The position numbers were made by a program, and so were the translations under genes. Source: JACDEA01 sp963742585 (lineage in GTDB: Bacteria; Actinomycetota; Acidimicrobiia; Acidimicrobiales; JACDEA01). From it: a DNA stretch of 64,000 nucleotides. Under the pieces are notes generated by a model. That model was not told the DNA's origin, made no database searches, and saw only the letters and a list, made by a program, of their open reading frames with translations. The stretch spans positions 186,001 to 250,000 of the forward strand of contig CAVUMI010000009.1 in assembly GCA_963742585.1 (NCBI GenBank), written 5' to 3'. Positions 1-9,781 of the stretch are shown here, in pieces; within the stretch, counting starts at the first letter, position 1, and each line of letters opens with the position of its first letter.

Positions 1-394
1 GTCCGGGCAGCTCGCGCAGGGTGGCCAGGTCGATGGCGGCGACCGTGAGCGACGTGTGCACGCGCGTGAACAACCGGTACGTGCCGCCGTACGCGTCGGT
101 CGGGATGACCACGTGGCCGTTGGCCGGCAGCGTGCGGGCGACTGGCGTCCTCGGCGGCCATGCCGCTGGCGAAGGCGAACGCCGTGGCGTGCCGCCCTCG
201 AGGTCGGCCATGCACGCTTCGAGCACGGCCCGCGTCGGGTTGCCGGTGCGCGCGTACTCGAAGCCGCGGTGCTCGCCGACGCCGTCCTGGGCGAACGTGG
301 TTGCCAGGTGGATCGGCGGCACCACCGCGCCGGTGGCCGGGATCGGGATCCTGCGCCGGCGTGGATCAGCCGCGTCTCGATGCGGTCGCGTCAT
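1..394 (-). CDS. metB: Cystathionine gamma-synthase, N-terminal part (cut by window edge)
   Basis: PLP enzyme of the Cys/Met-metabolism family; the C-terminal two thirds lie outside the window. Read in reverse from the ATG at 394, frames joined across at least two indels give a TRLIHAG-like start, GAVVPPIHLATTF, EYARTGNPTR and AFASGMAAE, all typical of cystathionine gamma-synthase/lyase enzymes that handle cystathionine, O-succinyl- or O-acetylhomoserine. The PLP lysine is not in the window. The start codon overlaps the stop of the upstream cystathionine beta-synthase gene (ATGA), which implies translational coupling and a transsulfuration operon. Whether it acts as synthase or lyase cannot be decided from this part. 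Confidence 0.8.
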   Translation of the reverse strand, partial: MTRPHRDAADPRRRRIPIPATGAVVPPIHLATTFAQDGVGEHRGFEYARTGNPTRAVLEACMADLEGGTPRRSPSPAAWPPRTPVARTLPANGHVVIPTDAYGGTYRLFTRVHTSLTVAAIDLATLRELPG

Positions 395-1756
395 GTGACC
401 AGGAATTCGAGGACGTCGGAGCGGGTGATGATGCCGACGGGATGGCCGGCGTCGAGGACGAGGACCGCCGGCGCACCTTCGAGGCGCTGGACGACGACCT
501 CGAGTGATTCGCCGCTGCCGACGGTGGGCAGCGGCGGATCCATGACCTCGCCCACCGAGCGATCGAGAACGCCCGGGATTGTCGAAAGCCTGTTCCATCA
601 GGCTGCGATCGTGCACCGAGCCCATCACCTCGGCGGCGACCAGCGGCGGCTCGGCGTTGACCACCGGCATCTGGCTCACGTCGTACTCGCGCAGGATCTG
701 ATATCGCCGGCGCGCACCGTCTCGTCCGGATGCACGTGCACGAGCGGCGGCAGGTCGCGCCGCTTGCGGTGCATCACATCGCCCACGGTTATGCTCGCCG
801 GCGCGCAGGAAGCCGAAGTCGGCCATCCAGCTGTCGTTGTAGAGCTTGGACAGGTAGCCGCGGCCGGAGTCGGGGATCAGCACCACGACGACGTGCTCGG
901 GGCCGAGCTCCTTGCCCAGTTCGACGGCGGCCCACACCGCGGTGCCCGCCGAACCGCCGACGAGGATGCCTTCCTCGCGCGTGACGCGCCGGGCGGTGAG
1001 GAACGAGTCGCGGTCGCTGACCATGATCACGCGATCGACCACGGAGGGGTCGTAGGTCTCGGGCCAGAAGTCCTCGCCGATGCCCTTCGACGAGGTACGG
1101 CCGACCGCTGCCACCGGAGTACACCGAGCCCTCGGGATCGGCGCCGACGATCTGCACCGACGGCTGCACCGACTTCAGATAGCGGCCGACGCCGGTGATC
1201 GTGCCACCCGTTCCGATGCCGGCCACGAAGTGGGTGATCCGGCCCGCGGTCTGGCGCCAGATCTCAGGGCCGGTGGTCCGTACGTGCGATTCCGGATTGG
1301 CCTGGTTGTGGTACTGGTTCGGCTGGTACGCGCCGGGAATCTCGGCGGCGAGCCGGTTGGCCACCGAGTAGTAGGACTCGGGGTGATCCGGCGCCACCGC
1401 GGTCGGGCACACCACGACCTCGGCGCCGTAGGCCCGCAGCAGACGCGATCTTCTCGGTGCTCATCTTGTCGGGCATCACGAAGACGCACTTGTAGCGGCG
1501 GCGGGCGGCGACGATGGCCAGGCCGACGCCGGTGTTGCCCGAAGTCGGTTCGACGATCGTGCCGCCGTGCTTGCAGCAGCCCCGCCTGCTCGGCGGCGTC
1601 GATCATGGCGACGGCGGGCCGGTCCTTCACGCTGCCGCCCGCGTTGAGGAACTCCAGCTTGCCGACGACCTGGCACGTCAGGTCGCGGGCCATGCGGTCG
1701 AGGCGGACGAGCGGCGTGTTGCCGACGAGGTCGAGCAACGAGTCGGCCACTTCCAT
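391..1756 (-). CDS. cbs: Cystathionine beta-synthase with C-terminal CBS pair
   Basis: PLP-dependent synthesis of cystathionine from serine and homocysteine. The start is ATG at 1756 (MEVADSLLDLVGNTPLVRL). The N-terminal domain has GGSVKDRPA with the PLP lysine, a TSGNTG-type phosphate loop and GIGTGGTITG. The C-terminal third reads as two CBS domains ending HPVGIITRSDVLEFLVT. At least five indels break the frame (for example near 1575, 1440, 1110 and 800), yet the conserved blocks run in order, so the gene is probably intact in the organism. Its stop overlaps the start of the downstream gamma-synthase gene. The CBS pair separates it from a plain cysteine synthase, which is the main alternative. 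Confidence 0.88.
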
Positions 1757-2034
1757 CGGCGGCGCCGGTGTCGGTGAGCGGCAGGACCCGCACGCCCTCG
1801 ATCGTCGCGGGGTCGTCGGTGTAGAGCGTGACGGGGAACCCGGCGCGGTGGAGCGCAGCAGAAAGCGCCTCGGCCTGATCGCCGACGACGCCGACATCGC
1901 GCGGGATCCGAGTCCGCAGTTCGGCGAGAAACGCGGGCGGCAAGTCGGGGCCGGGAAGGCGTGTCGTGATGCAAGGCCCGGGCGATCAGCCGGCTCGGCG
2001 GCTCGTCAGCGCCGACCACGACGAGTACGTCCAC
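1757..2034 (-). CDS. Small hypothetical protein upstream of cbs
   Basis: A GTG start at 2034 gives VDVLVVVGADEPPSRLIARAL, then after an indel the frame at about 1943 continues with RDVGVVGDQAEALSAALHRAG and a TLYTDDPATIEG segment, finishing near the cbs start. The pattern of a beta-strand followed by helix suggests a small alpha/beta domain of about 90 residues. The family is not recognised. The exact stop is hidden by an indel near the cbs start codon. It is divergent from mutM with a 30-base gap and probably shares the transsulfuration transcript. Confidence 0.45.
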
Positions 2035-2064
2035 CCGTCCCGACGGTAATAGTTCTTTGGACGC

Positions 2065-2849
2065 ATGCCCGAACTACCTGAGGTCGAGTTCTACCGAATG
2101 CTGGCCGAGAAGGCGCTCGACCGGCCAATCAAAGCCGTCGACGCGCCGGACGCCTGGTACCTCAAGCGCGGCGCAACCGCCCGCTCGGTGCGAGCCGCGC
2201 TGCGAGGCCGGTCGTTCGAGCGGCGCGACGAATCGGCAAGCTGCTGCTGCTCGATGTGTCCGGCGGCGGCCCTACGCTCGGCCTGCACTTCGGGATGAGC
2301 GGCCGCCTCGTCGTCGACGGTGCGGCGGGCGTCGACGACCTGATGTATTCGAGCAACCGGGAACTGGCTGGCTGGGATCGCTTCCGTATCCGGTTTGTCG
2401 ACGGCGGTGACCTCCGCATGCGCGATCCGCGCCGGCTGGGTGCAGTGGAGCTGGACCCCGACGAGACCCGGCTCGGGCCCGATGCGCGCGGCATCTCGGC
2501 CCAGGATCTGGCCGGGGTTCTCGGTAGCAGCAACGCGCCGGTGAAGGCGCGGATCATGGATCAGGCGCGCCTTGCCGGCGTCGGCAACCTCATTGCCGAC
2601 GAGGTGTCTGTGGCGCGCGGGATCGACCCGCGGCGCGCGGCATCGTCGCTCGCCGGGCCCGAGCGGCGGCGGCTGCACAAGCATCTCCGCAAGACGATCG
2701 AGGACTTCCTCACCGGCGGCGGCTCACACACCGGCGACCTGCTCGCCGCACCGCACCACCGGCGGCGCCTGCCCCAAGGACGGCACACCACTACTCCGGG
2801 CCACGTCGGCGGCCGCACCACCTGCTGGTGCCCCCGCCACCAGCTCTGA
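2065..2849 (+). CDS. mutM: Formamidopyrimidine-DNA glycosylase (Fpg/MutM)
   Basis: Base-excision repair glycosylase/AP lyase that removes oxidised purines. It starts with the hallmark MPELPEVE, where the proline after the initiator Met is the catalytic N-terminus. Next come LHFGMSGRL, a DPRRLG segment and LAGVGNLIADEV of the helix-two-turn-helix. The C-terminus carries a TGGGSHTGDL segment and a zinc-finger remnant with Cys residues in GGACPKDGTPL and WWCPRHQL. Two or three indels (near 2228, 2755 and 2800) split the frame. Length of about 260 residues fits the family. It could be a Nei-type paralogue, since actinobacteria carry several. Confidence 0.85.
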
Positions 2850-2903
2850 CTGTTCACCGGGCGATTCTCACGCGCTATGCGCGGAGAATCGCCCGGTGAA
2901 CGC
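2850..2903. repeat. Intergenic perfect palindrome, family A copy 1
   Basis: Arms 2852-2869 and 2884-2901 are perfectly complementary (18 bp, gttcaccgggcgattctc) around a 14-base loop that can add four more CG pairs. The same ~52-base sequence recurs at 56784-56833. It lies exactly between the converging ends of mutM and the acyl-CoA dehydrogenase, so a bidirectional terminator or REP-like role is plausible. There is no clear T-tract. Confidence 0.85.
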
Positions 2904-2905
2904 TG

Positions 2906-4079
2906 TTAACGGGGGACTTCGGCCCAGGGACGCTCTTTGTCGACGCGTATGTCGCCGGGTAAGCCCAGCACACGCTCGCCGAGGATGTTGCGCATGATCT
3001 CCGACGTCCCGCCCTCGATGGAGTTGGCGCGCGATCGGAGGAACGCCTTGCGAACGTCGCCGAAGCCCAGGTTCGCTTCCTCGGGCCGCAACATCTCGTA
3101 GCTGTCGTAGAGCGTGCCGTCCATGCCCATGATGTCGATGCACAACTCGTAGATCTTCTTGTTCATCTCCGCGCCGGCGAGCTTGCCGGTCGAGCCCTCG
3201 GGGCCCGGCACGCCAACCGTGCGCAATTGATGAGCGCGGATTCCCGTGAGCCGGATCGCTTCAGCCTCCACCCAAAGCTTCATCAGGCGATCCTTGATCG
3301 CCGGATCCTTGCGCGGCGATTCCTGCCAGAGCTTCACCGCCTCGTTGATAGTTCCCGCGCCGCGTGCCGGCGCGCCGCCACTTAGGGCGACGCGTTCGTT
3401 CATCAGCGTTGTGAGCGCGACCCGCCAGCCGTCGCCGACATCGCCGAGGCGTTCAGCATCCGGGATGCGGGCGTCGGTGAAGTAGACCTCGTTGAACTCC
3501 GCCTCGCCGGTGATCTGTCGCAGTGGCCGCACTTCGACGCCCGGCGCGTGCATGTCAACCACGAAGTACGTCAGACCCTTGTGCTTCGGTTGCTCCGGGT
3601 CGGTGCGGGCGACGAGCATGCCCCACCGCGACATGTGAGCGAGCGTCGTCCAGACCTTCTGTCCGTTGACGACCCACTCATCGCCGTCGCGCACCGCCCG
3701 GGTTGACAGCGAGGCCACATCCGAGCCCGCTCCCGGCTCGCTGAAGAGCTGGCACCAGATCTCTTCGCACGCGAAGTTCGGGCCGCAAATAGCGCTGCTT
3801 CTGCTCCTCGCTGCCGTGGGTGAGAACCACAGGCGCACCCATGCCAATGCCGATCGGATTGCGAGCGAAGTTGCTCGGCGCACCGGCGGTGCGCAGCTCG
3901 TTGTTCACGAGTTCCTGCAGCTTCGGAGTGATGCCGAGCCCGCCGTAGCCCTGAGGGAAGTGCACCCACGCCAAGCCGACGTCGTACTGCGCCCCCCAGA
4001 AGGCGTGCGGGTCACCCTTCGGGTCGTTGTTGGCCAGCAACTTCTCGAGCTGTTCGCGCACCAGCGTCTCTTCACTCAT
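2906..4079 (-). CDS. Acyl-CoA dehydrogenase family protein
   Basis: FAD-dependent alpha,beta-dehydrogenation of an acyl-CoA (fatty acid, branched-chain or steroid side-chain). ATG at 4079 (MSEETLVREQLEKLL). The middle domain has CQLFSEPGAGSDVASL, the family flavin-binding signature, and VNGQKVWTT. The C-terminal helical domain ends with NSIEGGTSEIMRNILGERVL, the second family signature. Total length is about 390 residues, normal for the family. A single indel near 3790 splits it. It stands alone, convergent with mutM. The substrate cannot be inferred; the sequence style resembles the FadE-type enzymes common in actinobacteria. Confidence 0.88.
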
Positions 4080-4127
4080 CGCCGACGAGACTATTCGTCA
4101 CGCAGATCCAGCACCGCGACGTCCGAC

Positions 4128-4418
4128 TTAACTCGACAACAGCTGGTAGGTCGGGTTCAGGAGTGCGAGCTGGCCGTGATGGTCGGACACGCGGCCCTCC
4201 ACCGTGATGCGCGCTCCGGGCTCGATGCCGGCGATCCGCCGGCGGCCGAGGAAGACGATGAGGATCCCGCCGGTCTCGTCGACCAACGTGCACTCCAGGC
4301 TCGGCACCCCGCCGCGGGGCTGCACCCGCATCGAACCGATGGAGCCGGTGAGCTTCACGTGCTGGCGCCACTGCGCGAAGCCGCACGGGGTGATCCCGCT
4401 GGCTGGGTGCAGTGGCAC
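4128..4418 (-). CDS. OB-fold nucleic-acid-binding domain protein
   Basis: About 96 residues in a clean frame: VKLTGSIGSMRV, CTLVDETGGILIVFLGRRRIAGI, PGARITVEGRV and LLNPTYQLL. This alternation of beta strands resembles the small OB-fold proteins related to RecG/AsnRS anticodon domains. A GTG at 4418 is the only near start in frame. The frame upstream (to 4512) is open but has no good start, and an indel may hide the true N-terminus. It lies just downstream of, or overlaps, the 3' end of the KimA-like transporter gene, so the two may be cotranscribed. A fused C-terminal extension of the transporter is the alternative, judged less likely because KimA proteins end before this point. Confidence 0.55.
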   Translation of the reverse strand: MPLHPASGITPCGFAQWRQHVKLTGSIGSMRVQPRGGVPSLECTLVDETGGILIVFLGRRRIAGIEPGARITVEGRVSDHHGQLALLNPTYQLLSS

Positions 4419-6472
4419 ATCCGCGACCGCGGCGCGCGCGCGCCTCGCGCCTTCGACGGCCGGCGGCTGCCGTTGCCGCTGAGCGGCGCTCGCAGCGGCG
4501 TGGGCGTGTGGTCAACACCGAAGTGGAACGGCACCGTGGTCACGTTGGCGTGGGGCAGGCGCGACACCGCTTGCGTGATCTGCTCGGCCGTCTGATCGTG
4601 GAGGATCCGGTGCCAGAACCCGCTGTACTTCCGGTCGGGGAGCAGCACGGAGACCTCGGTCTCCCCATCAGCCAACTCGCGGGCAACGGTTTCGACGGCC
4701 GCCCGCGTCAGCCGCCGATCCGGGCAATCCACCAGCTCGAGCGGCACGCGATTCGAGCCCAAGGTGCTCCCAGCTGGTTCGCAGCTCGTCAGCGATCACA
4801 TGGTCGGCAACGAAGTGCACGGCGCGAAGCTCGTCGGGGGTAAGCGTGCGGGCGTACTGGATGGCGCGGGCCGTCGGCGAGGTCGAGTCGGTCGATGAAG
4901 ACGAGGACGACGTGGCGCTTGAGGATCGGCGCCGTTGCCGCTTGCGGCACATCCTTCTCGAGCAGCACGCCCTCGTCGCTCGTACTGGTGCGACAGGCGG
5001 ATGAGCAGTCCGACCAACATTGGCACCGCGACGATGATCACCCACGCGCCCTCGGTGAACTTGGTGACGCCGAAGATGAGTGCAACGAGGGCCGACACGG
5101 TCGCGCCAACTCCGTTGATCGCCACCCCGCGTCCACCCGGTCTCCTTCAACCGGAGATGCCGGCGGGTCATGCTGGCCTGCGAAAGCGTGAACCCGGTGA
5201 ACACGCCGATGGCGTAGAGCGGGATCAGCCGGTGGACCTTGGCGCCGGTGATGACAACGAGCAGCGCAGCGGCGGCGGACAACGCCAGGATCCCGTTCGA
5301 GAACACCAGCCGGTGGCCCCGCCTGGTGAGTTGCCGGGGCAAGAAGTTGTCGCCGGCCTGAAAGTTGGCGAGCCGCGGGAAGTCGGCGAAGCTCGTGTTC
5401 GCAGCAAGGACCAGGATCAGCATTGTCGCTGCTTGGAGCGAGAGGAACAGCGCCCGTCCCAGTGGGCCGGTGCCGTAGATGATCTCGCCGACCTGGGACA
5501 GAACGGTTGGGATTTCGTGCTCGTAGGGAACCGCGTGCACCTGCGACGCGAGGAACGAGAGCCCGAGGAACATCACCCCAAGGCACGCGCCCATGATCGT
5601 CAACGTCTTGCGGGCGTTCAGCCACTCCGGCGCGCGAAAAGCGGGCACGCCGTCGGAGATCGCCTCTACGCCGGTGACCGCCGTTCCACCCGACGCGAAT
5701 GCATGGAGGACGACGTACACGGTCGCGCCCATGAGCAAACCCGAGCCGGCGTCGCCGAACTCCAACGCCCGGCCTCGACCGCCACGTGCGGCAGGCCATC
5801 GGTCAGGTGCTTGACCATGCCGGCCACCAGCAGCACGGCCATATTGGCCATGAAGAAGTAGGTGGGCACGGCGAACATCCGCCCTGACTCGCGAACACCA
5901 CGAAGGTTGCCGTAGGCGATTAAGGCGATGAACCCGATCGAGAGCACGATTCGGTACGGCTCGAATCCGGGAAAGGCGGAGACCAGCGCGGTTGTGCCCG
6001 CGGCGACCGATACCGCGACCGTGAGGACGTAGTCCGTCAGCAGCGACACGCCGGCAACGAGCGCCGGCTTCTTCCCGAAGTTGTCCTTGGTGACGAGGTA
6101 CGCGCTCCCGGCCTTCGGATAGGCCTTGATCGTCTGCCGGTAGGAAAGGATCAGTAGGCCGAGGACGATCAGCATGGCGAAGGTGATCGGCATAACCAGC
6201 GAGAACGCGGCGACGCCGACGGCGGGGACGAGCACATGCAGGATCGACTCGGTGGCATACGCCGACGACGAGAGGTTGTCGGAGGCAAAGACGGCCAAGG
6301 CCGTCGGGTTCCCGAGTCGTTCGTGAGCCAGGTCTTCGTTGTGGAGCGGCGGGCCCAGCAGCTTGTTCTTGACTCGGTAGGCCAGGTTGTCGCGCGGCAG
6401 CTCGACGCCGGTGACGGCGGACACCGGTGCAGCCCGGGCCGGCTCGTGTCGCGGCTGCTGCTGCTCTAGCAC
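4355..6472 (-). CDS. KimA-like APC-superfamily transporter
   Basis: Membrane transporter of the APC superfamily. From ATG 6472 the N-terminus reads NLSSSAYATESIL, ILSYRQTIKAYPKAGSAYLV and DYVLTVAVSVAAGTTALVSA. After an indel (near 5770) come GGTAVTGVEAISDGVPAF, LVLAANTSFADFPRL and LIPLYAIGVFTGFTLSQ, then a cytosolic tail with AIQYARTLTPDELRAVHF and a WHRILHDQTAEQITQ end. From memory these blocks align with Bacillus KimA, a high-affinity K+ importer, both in the core and the tail. About 12 TM helices are expected. At least three indels are present. The likely end is shortly after VTTVPFHFGV (near 4510); the open frame continues to 4355 into the OB-fold gene. No c-di-AMP riboswitch was seen upstream. 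Confidence 0.78.
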
Positions 6473-6525
6473 CGCTTCAGCGTACGTGGCGCCGCGCGCT
6501 ACGCACGAAGTGGTAGATCGGTTCC

Positions 6526-7960
6526 GTGGAAGCGCGCCCTCGACGACATTGCCCGCACCGGCGCCGCCAGCCTGGTGTCCTCGTCGGGCGTCACCAACGT
6601 CGCCGTCGGGGTTGTTGCCGACGGGCGTCCGGCCTACGCCATGGGCGTGGGGGCTGGGATTTCAACCGCGACGGCCTTCCGTATCGCATCAATCACCAAG
6701 ACGTTCACTGCGGTGGCGCTCATGCAGCAGTACGAGGCCGGGCGGTTCGCGCTCGACGATCCCGTGAACGACCACCTGCGGACGGTCCGGGTCGTTCCGC
6801 CGCCCGGTGCGCCGCCGGTCACCGTCCGCCATCTGCTCACCCACACGGCGGGGGTGGGTGAGCTGCTGCGGGTGGGCGACCTCCGCCGGCCGTACGCCGG
6901 GTTCGCCGTCCGGCGGGGCCAGCCCGTGCCCCCGTTGCGTTCGGTTTACGAGCCCGTCGTCCGGACCGGTGTGGCGGTCGACGCCAAGTCGGCCTACGCC
7001 AACCACGGTTTCGGCTTGCTCGGCGTACTCCTCGAGGACCTCAGCGGGGAAGAGTACGGCGCCTACGTGCGGGCGCGTGTGCTCGATCCGCTCGGGATGG
7101 GCCGCACCGACGTCACGAGGTCCGAGCGGGTGGGCGCCGACGCAGCCGTGGGCCAGCGCCCGCGCAGCGGGCGTCCAGCATGGGACCTCGAGCTGACAGT
7201 CCCCCCGGCGGGCGGCGCGTGGTCGACGGTCGAGGACCTGCAGCGTTATGCCGAAGCCCTGGTGCACGGCGGTGGTAACCGACACGGCCGGGTGCTCGCG
7301 CCAGCCAGCCTGACGCTGATGCTCGAGCCTCATTACCGACTCGACCCGCGGCTGCGCGGACGCGGTCTCTGCTTTGCGCTCGGCGCCGTCGGTTCGCATC
7401 GGGTCGCCGGTCACGACGGCGGACTTCCCGGATTCAGCTCGACGTTGCAGTTCGCGCCCGACGCCGGCGCCGCGGCGATCGTGTTGGCCAACGCGAACAG
7501 CCTCGAAGTAAGCGCGGCGGTTCACCGGCTCGGCTTCGACCTGTTACGAGCGGTACTCGACGTAGCCGATCCCGTGGCCGCGCTCGAGACGTCGTCGGTG
7601 CCGGAGCGCCGTGCCACATGGCCGGGCTTGCGGGGCACGTATGTACCCGAACGCGGCATGCTCACCTCGACGCGGGTTTGGCGCGGCGCCGGCCCGCTGG
7701 TCGTCAATGAGGCCGGTGGTCACTTGCAGATTCGCAGCGCGTACGGCGGGTATCGGCGCGGCGCACGGCTTCGTCCCGACGCGGACGACCCCGCCGTGTT
7801 CAGGCTCGTCAGTCGTGGGCTCGTCGGTCAGGTCGTTTTCCAGACTGGTGCCGACGGGGTCGCCCATCATCTGTGTCTCGCCGACGACACGGGACAGCAT
7901 CGGCTTCGGCGCGTGCGGCTTTCGCCCATGAGGAAACGTGAACGTGAGGAAGCGAGTTGA
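6526..7960 (+). CDS. Serine hydrolase of the beta-lactamase/class C PBP family
   Basis: Serine hydrolase with the class C beta-lactamase fold. It carries the SxxK nucleophile motif SITK within RIASITKTFTAVALM, the YxN motif as YANHG, and a third motif HDGGLPGFSS. About 475 residues including a C-terminal lipocalin-like beta domain (from TWPGLRGTY) common in such esterases. The likely start is GTG at 6526 (VEAR then an indel then LDDIARTG); the uninterrupted frame opens at 6575. No signal peptide is visible, so it is probably a cytosolic esterase or peptidase, not a resistance enzyme. Its stop overlaps the TTG start of the next gene. It is divergent from the KimA-like gene across 53 bases. Confidence 0.8.
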
Positions 7961-8787
7961 GCATTCAAGTCACACTTCTCGGAACCGGTAGTCCCCTCCC
8001 GAATCCCGAGAGGGCCGGACCGGCAACGCTGGTTCGAGCTGGCGACGCGGTCCTGCTCGTCGACTGCGGGCGCGGCGTCGTCATGAGACTGGCTGCGGCG
8101 GGTGTGTTGCCGATCGGTTTGTCGGGTGTGTTGCTGACGCATCTTCACAGCGACCACATCACCGATCTGAATGACGTGGTGACGACCCACTGGGTGATGG
8201 CGAGCGAGCCAACGCCGTTACGGGTCTTCGGCCCGCCGGGAACGCGCTACGTCGTCGACGGACTCCTGGCCATGCTGGGGTTGGATCAGCGGTACCGCCT
8301 CGACCATCACGCCGACCTGAATCACCCGCCGATGGTCGAGGTCGTCGAGGTCGTCCCCGGCGGGGTGATCGGGTTTGGCGCTACTCGCGTCGTCGTGGAC
8401 GAGACCGACCATCGACCGGTCACGCCAACCGTTGGCTACCGAATCGAGCACGCGGGCGCGGTCGCCGCGCTGGCTGGTGACTCCGTCCCGTGCGCGGGCC
8501 TTGACCGTCTCTGTGCCGGCGCCGACCTCTACGTCCAGACAGTGATACGCGCCGACCTGGTGCGCGCCCTGCCCAGCCAACGCATCCAGGACATCCTCGA
8601 CTATCACTCCACCGTCGAGCAGGCCGCGCAAACCGCGGCGCGCGCTGGCGTGAAGAAGCTGGTCCTCACCCACTACGTGCCGCCGCTGGTTCCCGGGCAA
8701 GAAGACGCGTGGCGCACGCTGGCGACGCCGCACTTCGCCGGCGAGGTCGTCATCGGCAACGACCTGACGACGGTCACGGCACCCTGA
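7957..8787 (+). CDS. Metallo-beta-lactamase-fold hydrolase, RNase Z-like
   Basis: 276 residues, intact. It opens with SIQVTLLGTGSPLPNPERAG, the ElaC/RNase Z-type start, and carries the metal motif LTHLHSDHITDL (HxHxDH), with further ligands in LAGDSVP and LTHYVPP near the end. The TTG start overlaps the TGA of the preceding serine hydrolase, so the two are translationally coupled. RNase Z proper has a longer exosite region, so a phosphodiesterase, arylsulfatase-like or lactonase-like hydrolase is equally possible. The substrate is unknown. Confidence 0.8.
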   Translation: MSIQVTLLGTGSPLPNPERAGPATLVRAGDAVLLVDCGRGVVMRLAAAGVLPIGLSGVLLTHLHSDHITDLNDVVTTHWVMASEPTPLRVFGPPGTRYVVDGLLAMLGLDQRYRLDHHADLNHPPMVEVVEVVPGGVIGFGATRVVVDETDHRPVTPTVGYRIEHAGAVAALAGDSVPCAGLDRLCAGADLYVQTVIRADLVRALPSQRIQDILDYHSTVEQAAQTAARAGVKKLVLTHYVPPLVPGQEDAWRTLATPHFAGEVVIGNDLTTVTAP

Positions 8788-8813
8788 GCACCCGCCCCGA
8801 ACGCCCAAGGGTG

Positions 8814-9779
8814 TCATTGCTCCTCTAGGCCGCGCAGGTAGCTCCCCACCTCGGCCTGCTGGAAGAACTCTGCCCAGCCGGCGGGTGTCGACGCGTACGT
8901 GGCGTCGAGCAACGTGAGGTCGGCACCGAGGGCAACAAGAAGCTCGGCCATGCCCACGTCGCCGGCGGCGGCGGCATGGTGCAGCGGCGACAACTCGTCC
9001 ATGAAGTTCACATCGAAGCCGAGTGTGACGGCAAGCCGAACGGCATCGTGGTTGCCGGTCTCGACGGCGCGCAACACAAGGGCGGGCCGCTCCTGGAGTT
9101 GCGAGTCGAGCAGGCCGGCATCGGCCGCGCACAGCTCCTCGACGACGGCCTCGTCCCCGCGCAAGCAGGCAGCGATGAACGGTGCGAGCGGTGTGCGGGC
9201 GCCAAACAGGTCGCGCAGGAGACTGATCTCTGCGCCGTGGTGCATCAATTCGCGATGGACGTGGAGGACGAGGCCGATCCGGGGATCATCGGCGCCGAGC
9301 TGCATGGCGGCGAAGGCGTTATCAGCGTAGAGCCCGCCTTCCACGTCGCCGATTGGCTGCCAAAGCGCCTCGTCGCCAACCGCCTCGAGGCCGCCCCGCC
9401 ATAGTCCCCACCAGTGATCGAGGAACCCGAGCGCGCCAGCGGCGCTCGCGGGAAAGGGCACTTCGGTAGCGAACTGCTCCACGACCCACGGCTCGGCGAC
9501 GACGCTCGGAAACAGCGCGGTGGTACGGGTGGCGAGACAACCGACGCCGATGTGGACCAGCCGCCAACCGATGGTGGTCACGGGTGCGGGCTGCGGCGGC
9601 GGCCAGCGGTGATCGATGCGGACTCGATCCTCGTCGATCGCGTGGATGGTCCAGCAGCCATCGACGGGCTCCCACAGGTACTCCTCGTCGGTGAGGCCTT
9701 CGAGGCGCGGCCGGAAGATCGTGTTCCACCACCAGGAGATCTGTCCGGCCACCGCCCGCGACACCCGATCGTCGGTCAT
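8814..9779 (-). CDS. DinB-domain protein fused to ankyrin repeats
   Basis: 321 residues, intact. Residues ~1-185 look like a DinB/YfiT-type four-helix metal-binding domain: GQISWWWNTIFRP, EYLWEPVDGCWTIH, WRLVHIGVG, and the late helix HVHRELMHHGAEISLLRDL with candidate His ligands. Residues ~195-315 form about three ankyrin repeats (FIAACLRGDEAVVEELC; LVLRAVETGNHDAVRLAV; SPLHHAAAAGDVGMAELLVALGA). DinB-like domains often act as thiol-dependent transferases or hydrolases. The fusion to ankyrin repeats is uncommon and suggests a partner-binding role. It lies 2 bases downstream of the PPOX gene, so the two are probably cotranscribed. Confidence 0.82.
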   Translation of the reverse strand: MTDDRVSRAVAGQISWWWNTIFRPRLEGLTDEEYLWEPVDGCWTIHAIDEDRVRIDHRWPPPQPAPVTTIGWRLVHIGVGCLATRTTALFPSVVAEPWVVEQFATEVPFPASAAGALGFLDHWWGLWRGGLEAVGDEALWQPIGDVEGGLYADNAFAAMQLGADDPRIGLVLHVHRELMHHGAEISLLRDLFGARTPLAPFIAACLRGDEAVVEELCAADAGLLDSQLQERPALVLRAVETGNHDAVRLAVTLGFDVNFMDELSPLHHAAAAGDVGMAELLVALGADLTLLDATYASTPAGWAEFFQQAEVGSYLRGLEEQ

Positions 9780-9781
9780 CG

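Noticed and set aside
56..1198. Long plus-strand open frames over the transsulfuration genes
   Set aside because: They are low-complexity Arg/Ala/Gly/His-rich shadows of the minus-strand cbs and metB genes, as is common at high GC.
7957..8787. tRNA 3'-processing RNase Z (rnz) as a firm call
   Set aside because: The metal motif and opening sequence fit, but the exosite region is not evident, so only the fold-level name is given.
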